Assembly: GCA_964217345.1 (NCBI GenBank)
Contig: CAXPJI010000017.1
Location: 1-43,549, forward strand
Reading direction: 5' to 3'
Source: UBA3478 sp964217345
GTDB taxonomy: Bacteria; Bacteroidota; Bacteroidia; Flavobacteriales; Flavobacteriaceae
DNA length: 43,549 bases
Under the pieces are notes generated by a model. That model had not been told where the DNA came from. It did not search any database and worked only from the letters and a program-made list of their open reading frames with translations. The first letter of the stretch is position 1. Each line of letters starts with the position of its first letter. Of this stretch, positions 1-8,166 are shown piece by piece. A program made the translations under genes and the position numbers.

Positions 1-310
1 CTACCCAAAGCGTTTTGTTAACGGATACTTTATGAATACTCGAAACAGAAAACCTTCCAGACAGAATACTTGATCGCCAACGTAGTTCATCCCCATCGAC
101 TGTGTAGTAAGTATGAGTATAAAATGCAATCATCATCAGGGTAGTTGCGGCGAGAATTACAAACGCAATCAGTGCTTCGGCACCCGATATTCCTGAACGA
201 ATCAAGGGCCACATCGGGATCACGCAAACAGCGATAGAAAAAATGAGAACACCATTGAACAGTGTATCAGTTCGAGCTTTAAATACTTTGGTTGGGCTCG
301 ATGATTTCAT
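1..310 (-). CDS. Membrane protein with bacterial PH-like domain (3' end outside window)
   Basis: Seen: an open frame from an ATG at 310 running off the left edge, about 103 codons, so the C-terminus is missing. The N-terminus is short and charged and is followed by two hydrophobic helices (about residues 18-33 and 43-60). A stretch then reads YYTVDGDELRWRSSILSG and continues into a beta-rich segment. That pattern, with a tyrosine-rich strand followed by D-x-L-x-W and a positively charged turn after two transmembrane helices, is typical of bacterial PH domain (DUF1200-like) membrane proteins; this assignment is from memory of the family. The ATG overlaps the stop of the upstream lipoprotein gene by one base (TGATG), so the two are probably translationally coupled. 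Function unknown. Confidence 0.6.
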   Translation of the reverse strand, partial: MKSSSPTKVFKARTDTLFNGVLIFSIAVCVIPMWPLIRSGISGAEALIAFVILAATTLMMIAFYTHTYYTVDGDELRWRSSILSGRFSVSSIHKVSVNKTLWV

Positions 311-708
311 CAGTTGGTACAGACTTTAATTGAAAGAGTCTCAGAGGGAGTGGGTGAGTAGGCTAGGCATTGCGCACATAATTGTTCCTCTTTGATAAGT
401 GTAAAGTAAAATTGATCACCTTCTTTAATTTCATCTGGGAAATCACAGATGGATCCCAAACGAAACGCGTTGCTGTAGGTAATTTCTTCCCAGGGGTCAA
501 CCCAAGTTTTAGCGATAACCCCTTTATCATACCATTCCTCAGGCACTTGACTCTCAACGGTTATCACGTAATTCATGCAAATTCCTTGTACAGCCAAGGT
601 TCCTAAATAAATAGGGCCATCTTCACATGAAGGCTCATCGAGTAATGGGTCGATACTATCGCACTGCATTAGCGGTAGTAGAATAAGAAGTATTGAGAAG
701 AATTTCAT
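310..708 (-). CDS. Small cysteine-rich lipoprotein, function unknown
   Basis: A 132-residue protein with a signal peptide ending in a lipobox (LPLMQC, Cys16), so it is predicted to be lipid-anchored at the periplasmic face of an envelope membrane. Six further cysteines (about 28, 44, 88, 111, 114, 130) include a C-x2-C pair near the C-terminus. In an exported protein these probably form disulfides. I do not recognise the family. It is the upstream member of a two-gene unit with the PH-domain membrane protein (1-base stop/start overlap). Only 27 bp separate its start from the divergent outer-membrane protein gene, so both promoters must lie in or overlap that gap. Confidence 0.7.
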   Translation of the reverse strand: MKFFSILLILLPLMQCDSIDPLLDEPSCEDGPIYLGTLAVQGICMNYVITVESQVPEEWYDKGVIAKTWVDPWEEITYSNAFRLGSICDFPDEIKEGDQFYFTLIKEEQLCAQCLAYSPTPSETLSIKVCTN

Positions 709-735
709 CTCTATAAAATTAGTATTTTGCAGGCT

Positions 736-1320
736 ATGAAACGAATCGTCCTTATCCTTGTAATCTTAGGTGCTTTCACCTCTGTTCGAGCACAAGAGTT
801 TGATCAGAATGAATTGCGATTGAATCTTTTAGACATGCTATCTAGAGGAACTCTTAATGCGAGTTACGAACGATTCTTAACCCCTCAAACTTCCCTAGGA
901 GTAACTACTATGGTTGCACTGAACGACGATTACACTGAAAAGTTTGAGTTCGCTCCTTCATTCAGAATGTATTTCAATGATGATCTATTAGAGCTACGAA
1001 AGAGTGTTTTCGTTGAGGTCTTTACTGCCTTTGTAGTAGCTGATAGTGGCTATTACGACTACAACTATGTAGAGTGTGATTATCCAGCTCAAAGTGTACA
1101 AGCTAGTGCCGACCCACAAGGTTTATCAATTGCTCCTTGTGGATATTACAGCGAACCTTCGTCAGAAGCAGCTTTTGCCTTAGGGATGATGCTGGGTAAA
1201 AAGTGGGTAAATCAAAGCAACTTCGCTTTTGAATTAGGCTTGGGCTTTGGCCGTTACCTAACTCAAACCTATAACGAGGCCTATCCGCGTATTAATTTGA
1301 GTATTGGGAAGCGTTTTTAG
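736..1320 (+). CDS. Secreted outer-membrane beta-barrel-like protein
   Basis: 194 residues from the ATG at 736; an in-frame TTG at 727 would add only three residues before the signal peptide and is less likely. The signal peptide is a KR-rich start, a hydrophobic core and a cut near VRAQE. The mature part alternates polar and hydrophobic residues in short strands and ends in an aromatic residue (NLSIGKRF), a common ending for outer-membrane barrels. A tyrosine-rich loop around residues 105-140 contains three cysteines. No specific family or ligand is recognised. The last 29 bp overlap antisense with the end of the DUF3089 gene. Confidence 0.65.
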   Translation: MKRIVLILVILGAFTSVRAQEFDQNELRLNLLDMLSRGTLNASYERFLTPQTSLGVTTMVALNDDYTEKFEFAPSFRMYFNDDLLELRKSVFVEVFTAFVVADSGYYDYNYVECDYPAQSVQASADPQGLSIAPCGYYSEPSSEAAFALGMMLGKKWVNQSNFAFELGLGFGRYLTQTYNEAYPRINLSIGKRF

Positions 1321-2311
1321 CCAACCATTGATCTCTTCGCAACACAGCATTTTCTGAGATATCCTTCCAGAAAAGATTAATGTCAAAAGCGTGATAGTTT
1401 TTGATGAAACTCATGAAAAAGCGTTTCGGAACTTTGGGAAGCGATGCCCAGATCATCCCATCAATCATTTCAATGGTTATGCTCTCAGGATAAATCTCTT
1501 TATCATAGTATAAGAGCCCACTATGATTTTCGAACGTAGTCTGCTGTTGACCATTCCACGTAATTGGGTTAGAGGTAACCCGCCCTTCATAATAGCTTTT
1601 ATATTTTTTCGGCAATTTGCCAGATTTATAGGTATTCCAACTTACGTAGCCCCTTGTAGATTCTGGAGTTTCAAGTGGTTTTAGAGAACTGAAATACATA
1701 GATTCGATTCCTGCTCCAGGTAAATAAGCGGCAACCAGCTGATCTTCAAGTTCAGTGCCATCGAAGAACTCTTTTACTAGTTTGCCCCCATGCATACTCC
1801 CCTGTGAGTGTCCTGCGATGATGATACCCTTACCCTTGTTGTAGTTCTTCAAGTAATATTCAAAGGCCGCCTTCACATCGTCGTAAGCGATGGTCCAAGT
1901 GTCACCAGCAATTGGTTTTAATTGGTTGTCGAATACTTTATAATGGGCCTGTCTGTAAAAGGGCACATATAAATTCCCTGCCTCTGCGAACGCTGAAGCC
2001 TGGTTAGTCACACTGAGTGAGATCACCTCTTCTCTGATGTCTGAACGATAAATGTCTGCATTCCAAGCGGGGTCTTTTTTATCGCTGAATAGGGTCGGAT
2101 AGATAAAAAATACATCTACCGATTTTACGCTTTCTTCTCCGACGACCTCGGATAATGACTGCGGATACTGTCCGGGTAGAACCGCCCAACTTTCACTCTT
2201 CGAATAATCTGGATTTTTAGGGATGTCTACAGAATTAAACGGAACTATCTTTGCAGAACTACAACTTAGTAGAAAGACACCAAGAACAATAAGCAACCAT
2301 TTGTTTTTCAT
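1292..2311 (-). CDS. DUF3089 alpha/beta-hydrolase lipoprotein
   Basis: 339 residues. The signal peptide ends in a lipobox (FLLSC, Cys17), so the protein is predicted to be a lipoprotein. The alpha/beta-hydrolase nucleophile elbow GHSQGS places the catalytic serine at about 169. The sections around VDVFFIYPTLF (about 66-75) and AYLPGAGI match the DUF3089 family as I know it. DUF3089 proteins are uncharacterised putative esterases or lipases, so the substrate is unknown. The gene is monocistronic on this strand. Its 3' end overlaps the convergent outer-membrane protein gene by 29 bp with no terminator hairpin visible between them. Confidence 0.85.
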   Translation of the reverse strand: MKNKWLLIVLGVFLLSCSSAKIVPFNSVDIPKNPDYSKSESWAVLPGQYPQSLSEVVGEESVKSVDVFFIYPTLFSDKKDPAWNADIYRSDIREEVISLSVTNQASAFAEAGNLYVPFYRQAHYKVFDNQLKPIAGDTWTIAYDDVKAAFEYYLKNYNKGKGIIIAGHSQGSMHGGKLVKEFFDGTELEDQLVAAYLPGAGIESMYFSSLKPLETPESTRGYVSWNTYKSGKLPKKYKSYYEGRVTSNPITWNGQQQTTFENHSGLLYYDKEIYPESITIEMIDGMIWASLPKVPKRFFMSFIKNYHAFDINLFWKDISENAVLRRDQWLAKNASQYSN

Positions 2312-2352
2312 AGCTTTTAATCAAGTAGTAAATTTAATGAATCATCATTAGA

Positions 2353-3792
2353 ATGAAATCACATCAAGTATTTATGACTACTGTTTTCTTTTCGTTGATT
2401 GTATCGATAATTGGCGCCTGCTCTTCAGGTACCGACCCGATTACTCCACCTGAGCCCTCAAATCCTAAATCATTTACAGAGATTGTTGTTTTTTCAGTGA
2501 ACGATGTTCATGGGCGGATATACAATTTTCCTAAGCTCAAAACACTGCTTGATCAGGAGCGAGAAAAAAATAATCAAGTATTCTTCGTGAGTGCCGGAGA
2601 CTTATTTTCAGGCAACCCGATTGTTGACTTTCACCCCGATAAAGGGTTTCCTCTAATAGATCTGTTATCTAAAATAGGCTTGGATGTAAATGTCATTGGA
2701 AATCATGAGTTTGATTACGGACAAGAGGCATTGACAGCAAGAATGAATCAAGCGAGCTTTGATTTTGTGTGCTACAATGTAGACGGAGGTTCAGGAGCCT
2801 TAGCGCAAGTACCCGAATATACCCTTATTGAAAAGGGAGGTGTAAAAATCGCTTTCGTAGGGGTTGTTGAAACGAGTAGCCCGGGGGGTTATCCGCTGAC
2901 GCATCCGAGAAAAATAGAAGGTCTCACCTTTGTAGATGGAAATGCGGGATTCGGCAAATTTGCTAATCTCAAGAACGAAACCGGAGCCGATTTATTAGTG
3001 GCACTAACGCATCAGGGAGAGGAAAGTGATGAAGCACTACTTCGAGCCAATCCTTTCATTGATCTTGTTATTGGCGGTCACACCAATAAAGAATACGGCA
3101 TCGCTATCGGAGATGACTTCATGGTAATGTCTGGCGCCCATTTAGAAACCGTAGGTAAGACTACTATTAAGCTTTATGAGGATGGAACCACTGATTTTGC
3201 GTGGCAACTTATCAACCTAGACAACTTAAACATTGCTGAGAACACAGAAATCGCAGATCTTGTTGACGCATACAATAACAAACCAGAGTTTTATGAAGTG
3301 ATCGGTAGCTCTGCAATTGATCACTCGAGAGATGAGACTGCTTGTTTCTACACCGACGCCCTTAGACAGGTATCAGGCTCAGACTTTATCATTCAAAACA
3401 GGGGTGGAGTAAGAGCTAACCTAGATCAAGGAGAGGTAACACCTTTTGACATTTATACCATTGACCCCTTTGGAAATGGGTTTGAAACCTACAACTTCAC
3501 GGTTGGTGAAATGGAGAATGTACTTGAGTCGATCCCCACTAGTTATAGCTATTCAACCCACTACAATTTGATTTTTCAAGGGGATCAAATCGAAATTGCA
3601 GATGCTAATGGGAATTTACTTGACGACAATACGGCCGTTACCTTGAGCATCAACGATTATCTTACTAACGTATTTTCTTCGCTTTTCGATGAGCCTAGCT
3701 TTATATACGAACTAACTACAGCCGATTATCTAATTGAGTTTTTTAGGTCACATGCTTCAGGGCCGGTCGATTACAGTGGCTGTACAAATTAG
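2353..3792 (+). CDS. 5'-nucleotidase family metallophosphatase lipoprotein
   Basis: 479 residues with a lipoprotein signal (IGAC, Cys23). The N-terminal calcineurin-like metallophosphatase domain shows the two-metal ligand set: D51-x-H53, D83 in GDLFSG, GNHEFDYG (N117, H118), H220 in THQGEE and H243 in GGHTN. The C-terminal 5'-nucleotidase domain has the NRGGVRA substrate motif at about 349-355. The family (UshA/5NUC) hydrolyses nucleotides or nucleotide sugars in the periplasm or at the surface, releasing phosphate. It converges on the phosphate porin/Pit operon across a strong terminator, which fits phosphorus scavenging. An internal ATG eight codons in is an alternative start. The exact substrate cannot be read from sequence. 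Confidence 0.9.
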   Translation: MKSHQVFMTTVFFSLIVSIIGACSSGTDPITPPEPSNPKSFTEIVVFSVNDVHGRIYNFPKLKTLLDQEREKNNQVFFVSAGDLFSGNPIVDFHPDKGFPLIDLLSKIGLDVNVIGNHEFDYGQEALTARMNQASFDFVCYNVDGGSGALAQVPEYTLIEKGGVKIAFVGVVETSSPGGYPLTHPRKIEGLTFVDGNAGFGKFANLKNETGADLLVALTHQGEESDEALLRANPFIDLVIGGHTNKEYGIAIGDDFMVMSGAHLETVGKTTIKLYEDGTTDFAWQLINLDNLNIAENTEIADLVDAYNNKPEFYEVIGSSAIDHSRDETACFYTDALRQVSGSDFIIQNRGGVRANLDQGEVTPFDIYTIDPFGNGFETYNFTVGEMENVLESIPTSYSYSTHYNLIFQGDQIEIADANGNLLDDNTAVTLSINDYLTNVFSSLFDEPSFIYELTTADYLIEFFRSHASGPVDYSGCTN

Positions 3793-3806
3793 AAAAAGGG
3801 TATCAT

Positions 3807-3836
3807 AAAAAAAGGCTCCTCATGGGAGCCTTTTTG
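3807..3836. terminator. Bidirectional intrinsic terminator
   Basis: A GGCTCC/GGAGCC stem (3814-3819 with 3825-3830) with a 5-base loop is flanked by an A-run on the left and a T-run on the right, so it can terminate transcripts from both sides. It lies between the convergent 5'-nucleotidase and Pit genes. Confidence 0.85.
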
Positions 3837-3858
3837 TTCTATGATTAGAAAGAGATTC

Positions 3859-6096
3859 TTATTTCGAACTCTTATAATATTCTTCACTAACCTTGATGGT
3901 TGAGTTTAATAGATCTTTCGATTCTAGAAGAATATTAAAAAATAACGTAGTATTCTTAGGAGAGGTTTCGTTGGATCTAGTTCTCGCAATTTGACTATCA
4001 ATCTTAGCAGTTATTAAAGAATTGATTTGTTCTTTTTTAGCGATTTCTTGAGCTAGTCCATTGTAATCTTTCTCTGAGAAGCACTTCTCAATGTTATTAA
4101 GGAACATTGATAGTGAATCCTGAATCTCATTTAACTCCTTAATCTGATTGTAAGTCAATGGCTTGTGTTGATTTTCAACGTGCTTGAATGATTTACGTGC
4201 GATATAATCTAGGGATTGTGTAATGTCTGTTAAACAAGCTAGAACGATCATGTAGAAATTACTACCGTTAACACTTTTCTCATCTAGGTTTTTGATGAAG
4301 TAAAACAAGTGATTTCTAAGGTCTTCAATCTCTGTTTCAAGTTTAGAGATTTGTTTTTTAGCCTTTTTGAGCTTGTCAATCTTTTGCTTGGCTAAACCGT
4401 CAATCACGTTATGACTGATTTTATTAGCTCTAGACATTACATCAGCTACATTTTCAGAACTCTCCTTGATAATCCCTTGAACGGTTTTACTCTCTGATTT
4501 TCTAAGGACCTTAGGGTTTAATTTTTCTGCTTGTTTCTTTTTGTGGCTAACGTAGTTTCTAATAAGTAATGCTGCAGTTACCATAAGTAAAATAACGATT
4601 GAAACTCCTTTTCCTAGGTAAATGAGGTAGGTTAAGATTCCTGCAAAAACAAAGGCGATAAAAGCGGTAAAGAACCATCCGCCGATAACATTGATTACAC
4701 CAGCTACGCGATAAACTGCTGAATCTCTTCCCCATGCTTTATCTGCAAGTGAAGTACCCATGGCAACCATAAATGTAACGTACGTAGTTGATAGGGGTAA
4801 TTTCATTGAAGTTGCAATAGAAATTAAAATACCTGCAACGGTTAAGTTAATTGAAGCTCTGATTAAATCGAATGCAGGAAGATCCTTGGCTTTGTCTGAC
4901 GAAATATTCAGAATTGGAACCTTAAAGCTGTTTTCAATTCTGTTTTTTGCAGATTGAGGTAATAGGTGCCCAACCGCTGAAGATAGCGAGGTTCCACCTC
5001 TAACGATAAGCTTAGATAATAAGTTGGGTTCAAATCGCTCAGAACCTTCTGATTGCCTTGACAGGTTGATCTCTGTTTCGGTTACTGATTTTGCTTTCTG
5101 AGATAACCAAAGAGTAGCTACCATGATTCCTCCAGCTAAAAGAAGTAATAACGGTTCAGCAGGTACTTTCTTTGATAAAACCCCCATGCTGAATTCTGAA
5201 GCTGGCACTCCTGAGGCAGACCATGCTTCGAAAGAATGGTAAGCGGCCATAGGAACTCCGATAAAGTTTACAAGGTCATTTCCTGAGAATGCTAAAGCCA
5301 ACCCAAATGTTCCTACACCAATAACTACTATCAGTATGTTTTTCTTAAATACTCGGTCTACGATAAATGAAAGTAGTGCCCAGAACAGAAACATTCCACC
5401 GATTACAAGAGCACTGTTGGTTTTTAATATTTCAGAGATATCATTGTAGTAAGGAGTACCTTTTAATCCTTTGTAGAAAATAAAATATCCGATACTGGTT
5501 AAACAAACTGCAGCGAATAAGAATCCGAAACTCTTAATTTTCTTCTCATATTGAAAGGTGAATACTAGCCTTGATATCCACTGAACAAGCGCACCGATGG
5601 TAAATGAAATGACCACCGAAAGCAATATTCCAGAGATGATCGATATGGCCTTTTCATTATTGATGTACTTAACGATATCGCCTAGTCCCTGGGTGTCGTC
5701 CATTCCAATTTTGATTAACGACATTACTACCGCAGCTCCTAGCAAGTTAAATACGATAGATACGGTAGTAGAAGTTGGCATACCGATCGTATTGAAGAAA
5801 TCAAGAAGCAAGATGTCTCCAATCATTACCGCGAGAAAGATGAACATGATTTCGTCGAAATAGAATTCTCCTGGGTTGAAGATACCTTTTCGAGCAACCT
5901 CCATCATACCGCTAGAAAAAACGGCTCCAATGAAGATCCCAAGGCTTGCAATTATCAGAATTTTCTTGAACGAGATCGCCTTTGATCCAATTGCTGAGTT
6001 TAAAAAGTTTACGGCATCATTACTTACACCTACAATTAGATCTACGATAGCTAAAACTGCTAAGGCAGCAATGATTAAAGTGAAAATTGTGTTCAT
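3859..6096 (-). CDS. Pit-family inorganic phosphate transporter with C-terminal helical domain
   Basis: 745 residues. The first half of the PHO4/Pit repeat shows GVSNDAVNFLNSAIGSK (about 23-39) and GMPTSTTVS (105-113). The second half repeats it as FSGNDLVNFIGVP and MKLPLSTTYVTFMVAMGTS. About 11-12 hydrophobic helices span residues 1-510. Pit proteins import phosphate, often metal-phosphate, by cation symport across the inner membrane. Beyond about residue 520 lies a soluble, Lys/Glu-rich helical region of about 225 residues with a coiled coil (KKAKKQISKLETEIEDL) and later helices resembling a PhoU-like bundle. This makes the protein considerably longer than minimal Pit transporters. The gene is 45 bp downstream of the phosphate porin, and they are probably cotranscribed. 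Confidence 0.9.
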   Translation of the reverse strand: MNTIFTLIIAALAVLAIVDLIVGVSNDAVNFLNSAIGSKAISFKKILIIASLGIFIGAVFSSGMMEVARKGIFNPGEFYFDEIMFIFLAVMIGDILLLDFFNTIGMPTSTTVSIVFNLLGAAVVMSLIKIGMDDTQGLGDIVKYINNEKAISIISGILLSVVISFTIGALVQWISRLVFTFQYEKKIKSFGFLFAAVCLTSIGYFIFYKGLKGTPYYNDISEILKTNSALVIGGMFLFWALLSFIVDRVFKKNILIVVIGVGTFGLALAFSGNDLVNFIGVPMAAYHSFEAWSASGVPASEFSMGVLSKKVPAEPLLLLLAGGIMVATLWLSQKAKSVTETEINLSRQSEGSERFEPNLLSKLIVRGGTSLSSAVGHLLPQSAKNRIENSFKVPILNISSDKAKDLPAFDLIRASINLTVAGILISIATSMKLPLSTTYVTFMVAMGTSLADKAWGRDSAVYRVAGVINVIGGWFFTAFIAFVFAGILTYLIYLGKGVSIVILLMVTAALLIRNYVSHKKKQAEKLNPKVLRKSESKTVQGIIKESSENVADVMSRANKISHNVIDGLAKQKIDKLKKAKKQISKLETEIEDLRNHLFYFIKNLDEKSVNGSNFYMIVLACLTDITQSLDYIARKSFKHVENQHKPLTYNQIKELNEIQDSLSMFLNNIEKCFSEKDYNGLAQEIAKKEQINSLITAKIDSQIARTRSNETSPKNTTLFFNILLESKDLLNSTIKVSEEYYKSSK

Positions 6097-6141
6097 AAAG
6101 GTTGTTTAAATGTTTCTAACACTGTGTTTAATTACTCCCTT

Positions 6142-7350
6142 CTAGAAGTGAAGCTCAAAACCTGTTCGTACTACAATCTTATTTGGATTATTATCAATAG
6201 TTGCTTTAGTTATATCTGCTTGAAACTTCAATTTATGTCCAACAACATACTTTGAAAGTCCTAAAGTAATCTCTTTAGGGTTAGAATTACCGGTAATTTG
6301 ATCGTATTTGATCTCAGAGTAACGAAGCGCTAGCTCTAAGTTGTTCTTGAACAGATATCCCATTTGTGTGTTTAATGCTTTTCCTACAAGAACAACATCT
6401 CCTGTACTTGTACCATCACTATTTGTTGCTACTGGGGCTGCAGCGTCTCTCTGCGTCATTTCTGTTAATAAAGACCAGCCTTTGTATTTTGCAACAACAT
6501 CTACGAAATGAGTAGTAATATCGGTTTGAAAAAGACCGGTATCATTGTACATATAATCACCCATACCAGAGCGCGTTTTAACCGCATCTGCATTAAAGTT
6601 GTAGGTATAGGCCAGCATTAATTTAAATTGCTGCTCACGTTCTAGATCTGCCTCAACATAGTCTCCTTTTTTCTTGAACTCTCCGAAAGGCAGTGCTTCC
6701 ATTCTGATAGTGTACTGAAGGCCACCTTGATTGCCCTTGGTAACATTTCTACCTTCTCCCTGAGACAGGGCAAATTTTTCCTTAGTGATGAAATTATTTC
6801 CCCATGAACTCTTATGACGAATCTGAAAACCTAGATCACGGTCAATGTTAAATCTACTATTTAAGATAGAGCGATCGATAAATTGGAGGTTTGCAGAAGA
6901 AACTACACGCTCTACGTTACCTGGAAGCTTGGTCTGACCTGCCCACAATTCCCAATTTTTTGCGAAAGACCACATGATTACAGCATCGAGAATTTGATTT
7001 GGAGCATTATTGGTGAAACTATTAATACCGCCTAAATCTCTATTTGAAAGCCCTAGCTCAATCTTATATTTAAGTTTTGGACTGTAGGCCCACCCATCAA
7101 ACTTTAGACGAGCACGTCTAACAATAAAGTTGTACTCCGCATTTCCGTACTCATTATTATCGTAGTTCCATGTGCTATTGAATCTAGACTGTATACGAGC
7201 AGATACTTTAGTACTGAAAGTGCTGTCTGCAGCGGTATAATTAATGAGTCCTTTTCCGAAAGACGGGGTAGTCATTGCATTGTCCTGTGCAAAGGAAATT
7301 TGAGTGGTTAGAAATAATACTAAACCGAAGATCTGAAATAGTTTGTTCAT
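6142..7350 (-). CDS. Phosphate-selective porin O/P family outer-membrane protein
   Basis: 402 residues from the ATG at 7350; a TTG seven codons upstream is disfavoured because the signal peptide starts properly at MNKLFQ. The signal peptide is cleaved near SFAQD. The body is a 16-strand-type barrel with the Porin_O_P hallmarks: FIVRRARLKFDG near the N-terminus, then KYKIELG, and the terminal strand ending ...RTGFELHF with a C-terminal phenylalanine. OprP/OprO homologues pass phosphate or polyphosphate through the outer membrane. It is the first gene of a probable operon with the Pit transporter, giving one outer- and one inner-membrane step. The upstream region holds 11-bp-phased repeats resembling Pho boxes. 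Confidence 0.9.
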   Translation of the reverse strand: MNKLFQIFGLVLFLTTQISFAQDNAMTTPSFGKGLINYTAADSTFSTKVSARIQSRFNSTWNYDNNEYGNAEYNFIVRRARLKFDGWAYSPKLKYKIELGLSNRDLGGINSFTNNAPNQILDAVIMWSFAKNWELWAGQTKLPGNVERVVSSANLQFIDRSILNSRFNIDRDLGFQIRHKSSWGNNFITKEKFALSQGEGRNVTKGNQGGLQYTIRMEALPFGEFKKKGDYVEADLEREQQFKLMLAYTYNFNADAVKTRSGMGDYMYNDTGLFQTDITTHFVDVVAKYKGWSLLTEMTQRDAAAPVATNSDGTSTGDVVLVGKALNTQMGYLFKNNLELALRYSEIKYDQITGNSNPKEITLGLSKYVVGHKLKFQADITKATIDNNPNKIVVRTGFELHF

Positions 7351-7384
7351 TCTCAGGTTAAATTTGTGCAAAGAACCTACTATC

Positions 7385-7435
7385 GTTTTAATACAATGTT
7401 AAATGAGGAATAACCTTATGTTATGTAATTGTTAA
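7385..7435. promoter_or_regulatory. Candidate Pho-box-like array upstream of the phosphate porin
   Basis: Heptamers ATGTTAA (7396-7402), ATGTTAT (7418-7424) and TTGTTAA (7429-7435) lie at steps of 22 and 11 bp. A weaker GTTTTAA sits in phase at 7385 and a poor match at 7407. Seven-base direct repeats with 4-base spacers are the architecture of PhoB-type sites. On the porin strand the unit reads TTAACA, resembling cyanobacterial pho boxes. The array lies 35-85 bp before the porin start. The regulatory role is inferred. Confidence 0.45.
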
Positions 7436-7465
7436 GCCTTTATTCTATATGATCTATAAATAACT

Positions 7466-8164
7466 CTAAGTCAATAGATTTCCATTCTCGTCCCATTCAG
7501 CCTTGTCATTTCGTCGACTGACATCGAGGAATTTCGGCATCCAACTTTCGTCATAGGACATGCCGTGTTTTTGAAGCACATGATCAGGCACTCCATTCCA
7601 AACATTGGGTTGGTTTCCTTGGTAACCTAAGTCTTTAATCCCCACTTCTGAGGTGTAGTAGCCAGTCAGTGTGAGATTGCGCATCAAATTGAAGAAGGAG
7701 GCTTGCTCTTTTAATTCTTCGGACACTTCGTTAGGGTATGCAATGGGCTCTAGAAGAGCATGTTGATTGGGCTCTTCAAGACTTAAAAAGTCACTGCCAA
7801 AAGCTTCAGTTGCGCGCTGATTCAGAGCGGATAGGCCGTTTCTCAACGGTTCTTGAAAGGGAGGATAGTCTTTGGCCATAAACTCAATAAGCTCTGGGAC
7901 TTCAGCTTTTTCAATATCTCCGGTTTCGTTTGCGGGCAGTATAAGGTGAGCCAACCTTGTAATAAGGGCAAGCTCTGCTGGAGAAAAAAACTGTCTATTT
8001 AGGAGGCTATTGTCGTGAGCGGTTTCATCGGCAGTTCTTCCGTATTTGTATTTCCAGAGGCTTTTCTCAACTTCTTCTGGGTTAGACCAATCACAGCCTG
8101 AAAGAAGTAGTCCTGAGGCGATCGATCCTGCTGCTAAATATTTTAAACTTTCTCTGCGATTCAT
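7466..8164 (-). CDS. Gluconate 2-dehydrogenase subunit 3 family protein (Tat lipoprotein)
   Basis: 233 residues from the ATG at 8164. Starting further upstream would overlap the GMC gene by more than 70 bp and bury the signal. The N-terminus NRRESLKYL is a twin-arginine motif, followed by a hydrophobic stretch and a lipobox (LLSGC, Cys24), so folded export by Tat and lipidation are predicted. The body, with FSPAELALITRLAHLILPA followed by acidic helices, matches the small subunit of membrane-bound FAD-dependent sugar or alcohol dehydrogenases. It starts 2 bp after the stop of the GMC flavoprotein. That catalytic subunit has no export signal of its own, so this protein probably carries it across the membrane. 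No cytochrome c subunit is encoded nearby. Confidence 0.85.
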   Translation of the reverse strand: MNRRESLKYLAAGSIASGLLLSGCDWSNPEEVEKSLWKYKYGRTADETAHDNSLLNRQFFSPAELALITRLAHLILPANETGDIEKAEVPELIEFMAKDYPPFQEPLRNGLSALNQRATEAFGSDFLSLEEPNQHALLEPIAYPNEVSEELKEQASFFNLMRNLTLTGYYTSEVGIKDLGYQGNQPNVWNGVPDHVLQKHGMSYDESWMPKFLDVSRRNDKAEWDENGNLLT

Positions 8165-8166
8165 AA

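Noticed and set aside
4760..6109. Plus-strand open frames opposite the Pit gene (4760-4957, 5597-5863, 5876-6109)
   Set aside because: They lie antisense to conserved transmembrane coding sequence, show no family resemblance, and are explained as shadows of the real frame.
6102..6109. Further TTGTTTAA copies (here and at 22029-22036 as TTAAACAA) as members of the InsA-associated motif
   Set aside because: They match only the 8-base core, are single rather than paired, and a few such 8-mers are expected by chance in this much AT-rich sequence.
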